From assembly GCF_004349195.1 (NCBI RefSeq), contig NZ_SMLG01000009.1:88167-152166 (forward strand): a stretch of 64,000 nucleotides of DNA, in the 5' to 3' direction. Origin of the DNA: Flavobacterium rhamnosiphilum (lineage in GTDB: Bacteria > Bacteroidota > Bacteroidia > Flavobacteriales > Flavobacteriaceae). This document shows, in pieces, positions 61,790 through 64,000 of this stretch. Each line of letters starts with the position of its first letter. Position 1 is the stretch's first letter. The position numbers and the translations under genes are program-made. Below the pieces are notes generated by a model. It saw only the letters and a list, made by a program, of their open reading frames with translations, ran no database searches and had not been told where the DNA came from.

Positions 61790-63922
61790 ATGATTCCAAA
61801 AGTTTCAAAAGAAATTATCGATTTAGGAGATGGCAGAAGCATCTCAATCGAGACCGGAAAACTAGCCAAACAAGCTGACGGTTCAGTAGTAGTACAAATG
61901 GGAAATGCGATGTTGCTTGCAACAGTTGTATCTGCCAGAAAAGCAAGCCCAGTAGATTTTTTACCTTTAACGGTAGATTATCGTGAAAAATTTGCAGCAG
62001 CAGGTCGTTTTCCTGGTGGATTTTTCAAAAGAGAAGCAAGACCAAGCGACAGCGAAGTTTTGACAATGAGATTAGTTGACCGTGTATTGCGTCCACTTTT
62101 TCCAAATGATTATCACGCTGAAACGCAAGTGATGATTCAATTGATGTCTCATGACGAAAATGTTATGCCAGATGCATTAGCAGGTTTAGCCGCTTCGGCA
62201 GCACTTGCTTTATCTGACATTCCTTTTTCAACTTTAATTTCTGAAGTTCGTGTCGCTAGAGTTGACGGTAAATTTATCATCAATCCAAGCCGTACACAAT
62301 TAGAATTGTCTGATATTGACATGATGATTGGTGCTTCAAAAGATTCTATCGCAATGGTAGAAGGTGAGATGAAAGAAATTTCAGAGCACGAAATGGTGGA
62401 AGCGATTAAATTTGCACACGAAGCGATCAAAATTCAAATCGAGGCTCAAGAAAGATTAGTTGCCGCTTTTGGTAAAAAAGAAGTTAGAACTTACGAGCAA
62501 GAAAAAGAAGACTGCGCCATTTATGACAAAGTAAAAGCGGCATCCTACGACTTGTGTTACGCTATTGCAAAAGAAGGAACAGCGAAACACGAAAGAACAG
62601 CTCAATTTGCTGAAGTTAAAGAAGTAGTAAAATCTTTATTTACCGAAGAAGAATTAGCCGAACACGGTGATTTAGTTTCTAAATATTTCTACAAAGCCAA
62701 TAAAGAAGCGGTTCGTAACGTAATCCTTGATTTAGGTTCTCGTTTAGACGGTAGAAAAACTACAGAAATCAGACCTATCTGGGCTGAAGTAGATTATTTA
62801 CCATCTGTTCACGGATCGGCATTGTTTACAAGAGGAGAAACTCAAGCATTGGCAACAGCAACTTTAGGAACTTCTAGAGAAGCAAACCAAATTGATTCTC
62901 CATCTCAACAAGGTGAAGAAAAATTCTACTTACATTATAACTTCCCTCCTTTCTCTACAGGTGAAGCAAAACCATTAAGAGGAACTTCAAGAAGAGAAGT
63001 AGGTCACGGAAACTTAGCTCAAAGAGCGTTGAAAAACATGATTCCTACTGATTGTCCTTACACTATTCGTATTGTATCTGAAGTATTAGAATCTAACGGT
63101 TCTTCTTCTATGGCAACCGTTTGTGCTGGTACATTAGCGCTTATGGATGCAGGTATCCAAATGATCAAACCAGTTTCTGGTATTGCTATGGGATTAATTA
63201 CTGACGGAGATCGTTTTGCTGTATTGTCTGACATTCTTGGTGATGAGGATCACTTAGGAGACATGGACTTTAAAGTAACCGGAACTGCTGACGGAATCAC
63301 TGCTTGTCAAATGGACATCAAAATCGAAGGATTGGCATACAACATCATGGAATCAGCATTAGCTCAAGCTCGTGATGGTCGTTTGCACATTCTTGGAAAA
63401 ATAACTGACGTTTTAGCAGCGCCTAAAGCAGATGTTAAAGCATATGCTCCAAAAATTATCACAAGAACTATTCCTGGTAATTTCATTGGTGCTTTGATCG
63501 GACCTGGTGGAAAAGTAATTCAAGAATTACAAAAAGCTACCGGAACTACAATCGTTATCAACGAAGTAGACGAACAAGGAGTCATCGAAATTCTTGGTAC
63601 AGATCCTGCTGGAATTGAAGCTGTATTGGCTAAAATTCAGTCCATTACTTTCAAACCACAAATGGGAGAAGCTTATGATGTGAAAGTAATCAAAATGCTT
63701 GATTTTGGAGCTGTAGTAGAATACCTTGCAGCACCCGGAAATGAAGTATTACTTCACGTATCTGAGTTAGCTTGGGAACGTACTGAAAACGTTTCTGATG
63801 TTGTTAATATGGGTGATACTTTTCAAGTGAAATACTTAGGTATGGATCCAAAAACAAGAAAAGAAAAAGTGTCAAGAAAAGCACTTATGCCAAGACCTCC
63901 ACGTGAGGAAAGAAAAGAGTAA
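61790..63922 (+). CDS. pnp: Polyribonucleotide nucleotidyltransferase (PNPase)
   Basis: About 710 residues from ATG 61790; a TTG nine codons earlier gives an unlikely extension. Two RNase PH domains ([20 protein letters not shown] in the first, [20 protein letters not shown] in the second) flank a helical linker. KH ([20 protein letters not shown]) and S1 ([20 protein letters not shown]) domains follow, with a short basic tail. It degrades RNA from the 3' end with phosphate. Complete. Confidence 0.98.
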   Translation: MIPKVSKEIIDLGDGRSISIETGKLAKQADGSVVVQMGNAMLLATVVSARKASPVDFLPLTVDYREKFAAAGRFPGGFFKREARPSDSEVLTMRLVDRVLRPLFPNDYHAETQVMIQLMSHDENVMPDALAGLAASAALALSDIPFSTLISEVRVARVDGKFIINPSRTQLELSDIDMMIGASKDSIAMVEGEMKEISEHEMVEAIKFAHEAIKIQIEAQERLVAAFGKKEVRTYEQEKEDCAIYDKVKAASYDLCYAIAKEGTAKHERTAQFAEVKEVVKSLFTEEELAEHGDLVSKYFYKANKEAVRNVILDLGSRLDGRKTTEIRPIWAEVDYLPSVHGSALFTRGETQALATATLGTSREANQIDSPSQQGEEKFYLHYNFPPFSTGEAKPLRGTSRREVGHGNLAQRALKNMIPTDCPYTIRIVSEVLESNGSSSMATVCAGTLALMDAGIQMIKPVSGIAMGLITDGDRFAVLSDILGDEDHLGDMDFKVTGTADGITACQMDIKIEGLAYNIMESALAQARDGRLHILGKITDVLAAPKADVKAYAPKIITRTIPGNFIGALIGPGGKVIQELQKATGTTIVINEVDEQGVIEILGTDPAGIEAVLAKIQSITFKPQMGEAYDVKVIKMLDFGAVVEYLAAPGNEVLLHVSELAWERTENVSDVVNMGDTFQVKYLGMDPKTRKEKVSRKALMPRPPREERKE

Positions 63923-63952
63923 TCAGATCTTAGTTTACTAAAGGTTTATTTA

Positions 63953-63995
63953 TAAAAAATCCCGTTTCATGAATTTGAAACGGGATTTTTGTTTT
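63953..63995 (+). terminator. Terminator of pnp
   Basis: The stem AAATCCCGTTTCA/TGAAACGGGATTT with a T-run, 30 bases after the pnp stop. Confidence 0.85.
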
Positions 63996-64000
63996 TAATT

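Overview
The window comes from a Bacteroidota chromosome, almost certainly a Flavobacterium or close relative. The evidence is the AT-rich composition, the gldKLMN cluster of the type IX secretion/gliding machinery, several TonB-dependent outer-membrane proteins, an exosortase F pair, -7 boxes of the form TAnnTTTG and almost no Shine-Dalgarno sequences. Most of it is ordinary core genome. One accessory stretch (about 6.8-26.1 kb) shows clear signs of integration and decay.

Left part (1-6.7 kb): the tail of a chromate transporter, a large outer-membrane beta-barrel protein, a DUF2490 protein, a small membrane protein and the ribosome-assembly GTPases Der and Era. Next come two identical initiator tRNA genes.

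Accessory region (6.9-26.1 kb): directly behind the tRNAs lies the C-terminal stump of a serine recombinase, cut by an intact IS21-family element (istA/istB). Then come a probable toxin-antitoxin pair with a Panacea/SocA-like antitoxin, a tyrosine-recombinase stump and a second frameshifted serine-recombinase tail. A regulated uptake locus follows: a secreted cysteine-containing DUF6520 peptide faces a string of an S9 peptidase, SusD, an STN-bearing SusC, a FecR anti-sigma factor and a degenerate thioredoxin-reductase-like protein, with a divergent ECF sigma factor. Two decayed copies of the same coding tail, in the same orientation, bracket this locus (11575-11647 and 23578-23653). SusC looks mosaic: its signal/STN front is AT-rich like FecR, and its plug and barrel are much richer in G+C. 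To the right are an AraC-family relic, an intact membrane-anchored AraC-type regulator and a porin-like protein, flanked by two copies of a terminator-like repeat.

Central core (26.2-49.2 kb): a leucine-rich-repeat protein, DUF1761, pterin dehydratase, a GNAT/FemAB-like protein, a divergent lipid kinase/App1 phosphatase pair, an ABC-F ATPase, DUF983 and an FAD oxidoreductase. Then gldK-gldL-gldM-gldN with an arginase-like pseudoenzyme and topA, followed by miaB, a GxxExxY protein inside a 30-bp inverted repeat, a sigma-54 activator, lptE, a TPR-like protein and secG.

Right part (49.2-64 kb): groES-groEL with an IS3-family element inserted just behind groEL, a DedA protein, a metal-linked operon (HYC_CC_PP protein, TonB receptor, HMA protein), a beta-CASP nuclease with an ATP-cone/restriction-endonuclease-fold partner, the XrtF pair, a GAF/fRMsr protein, a MORN/TonB-C protein, rpsO and pnp.

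All functions are inferred from reading the translations and motifs. No database search was run.
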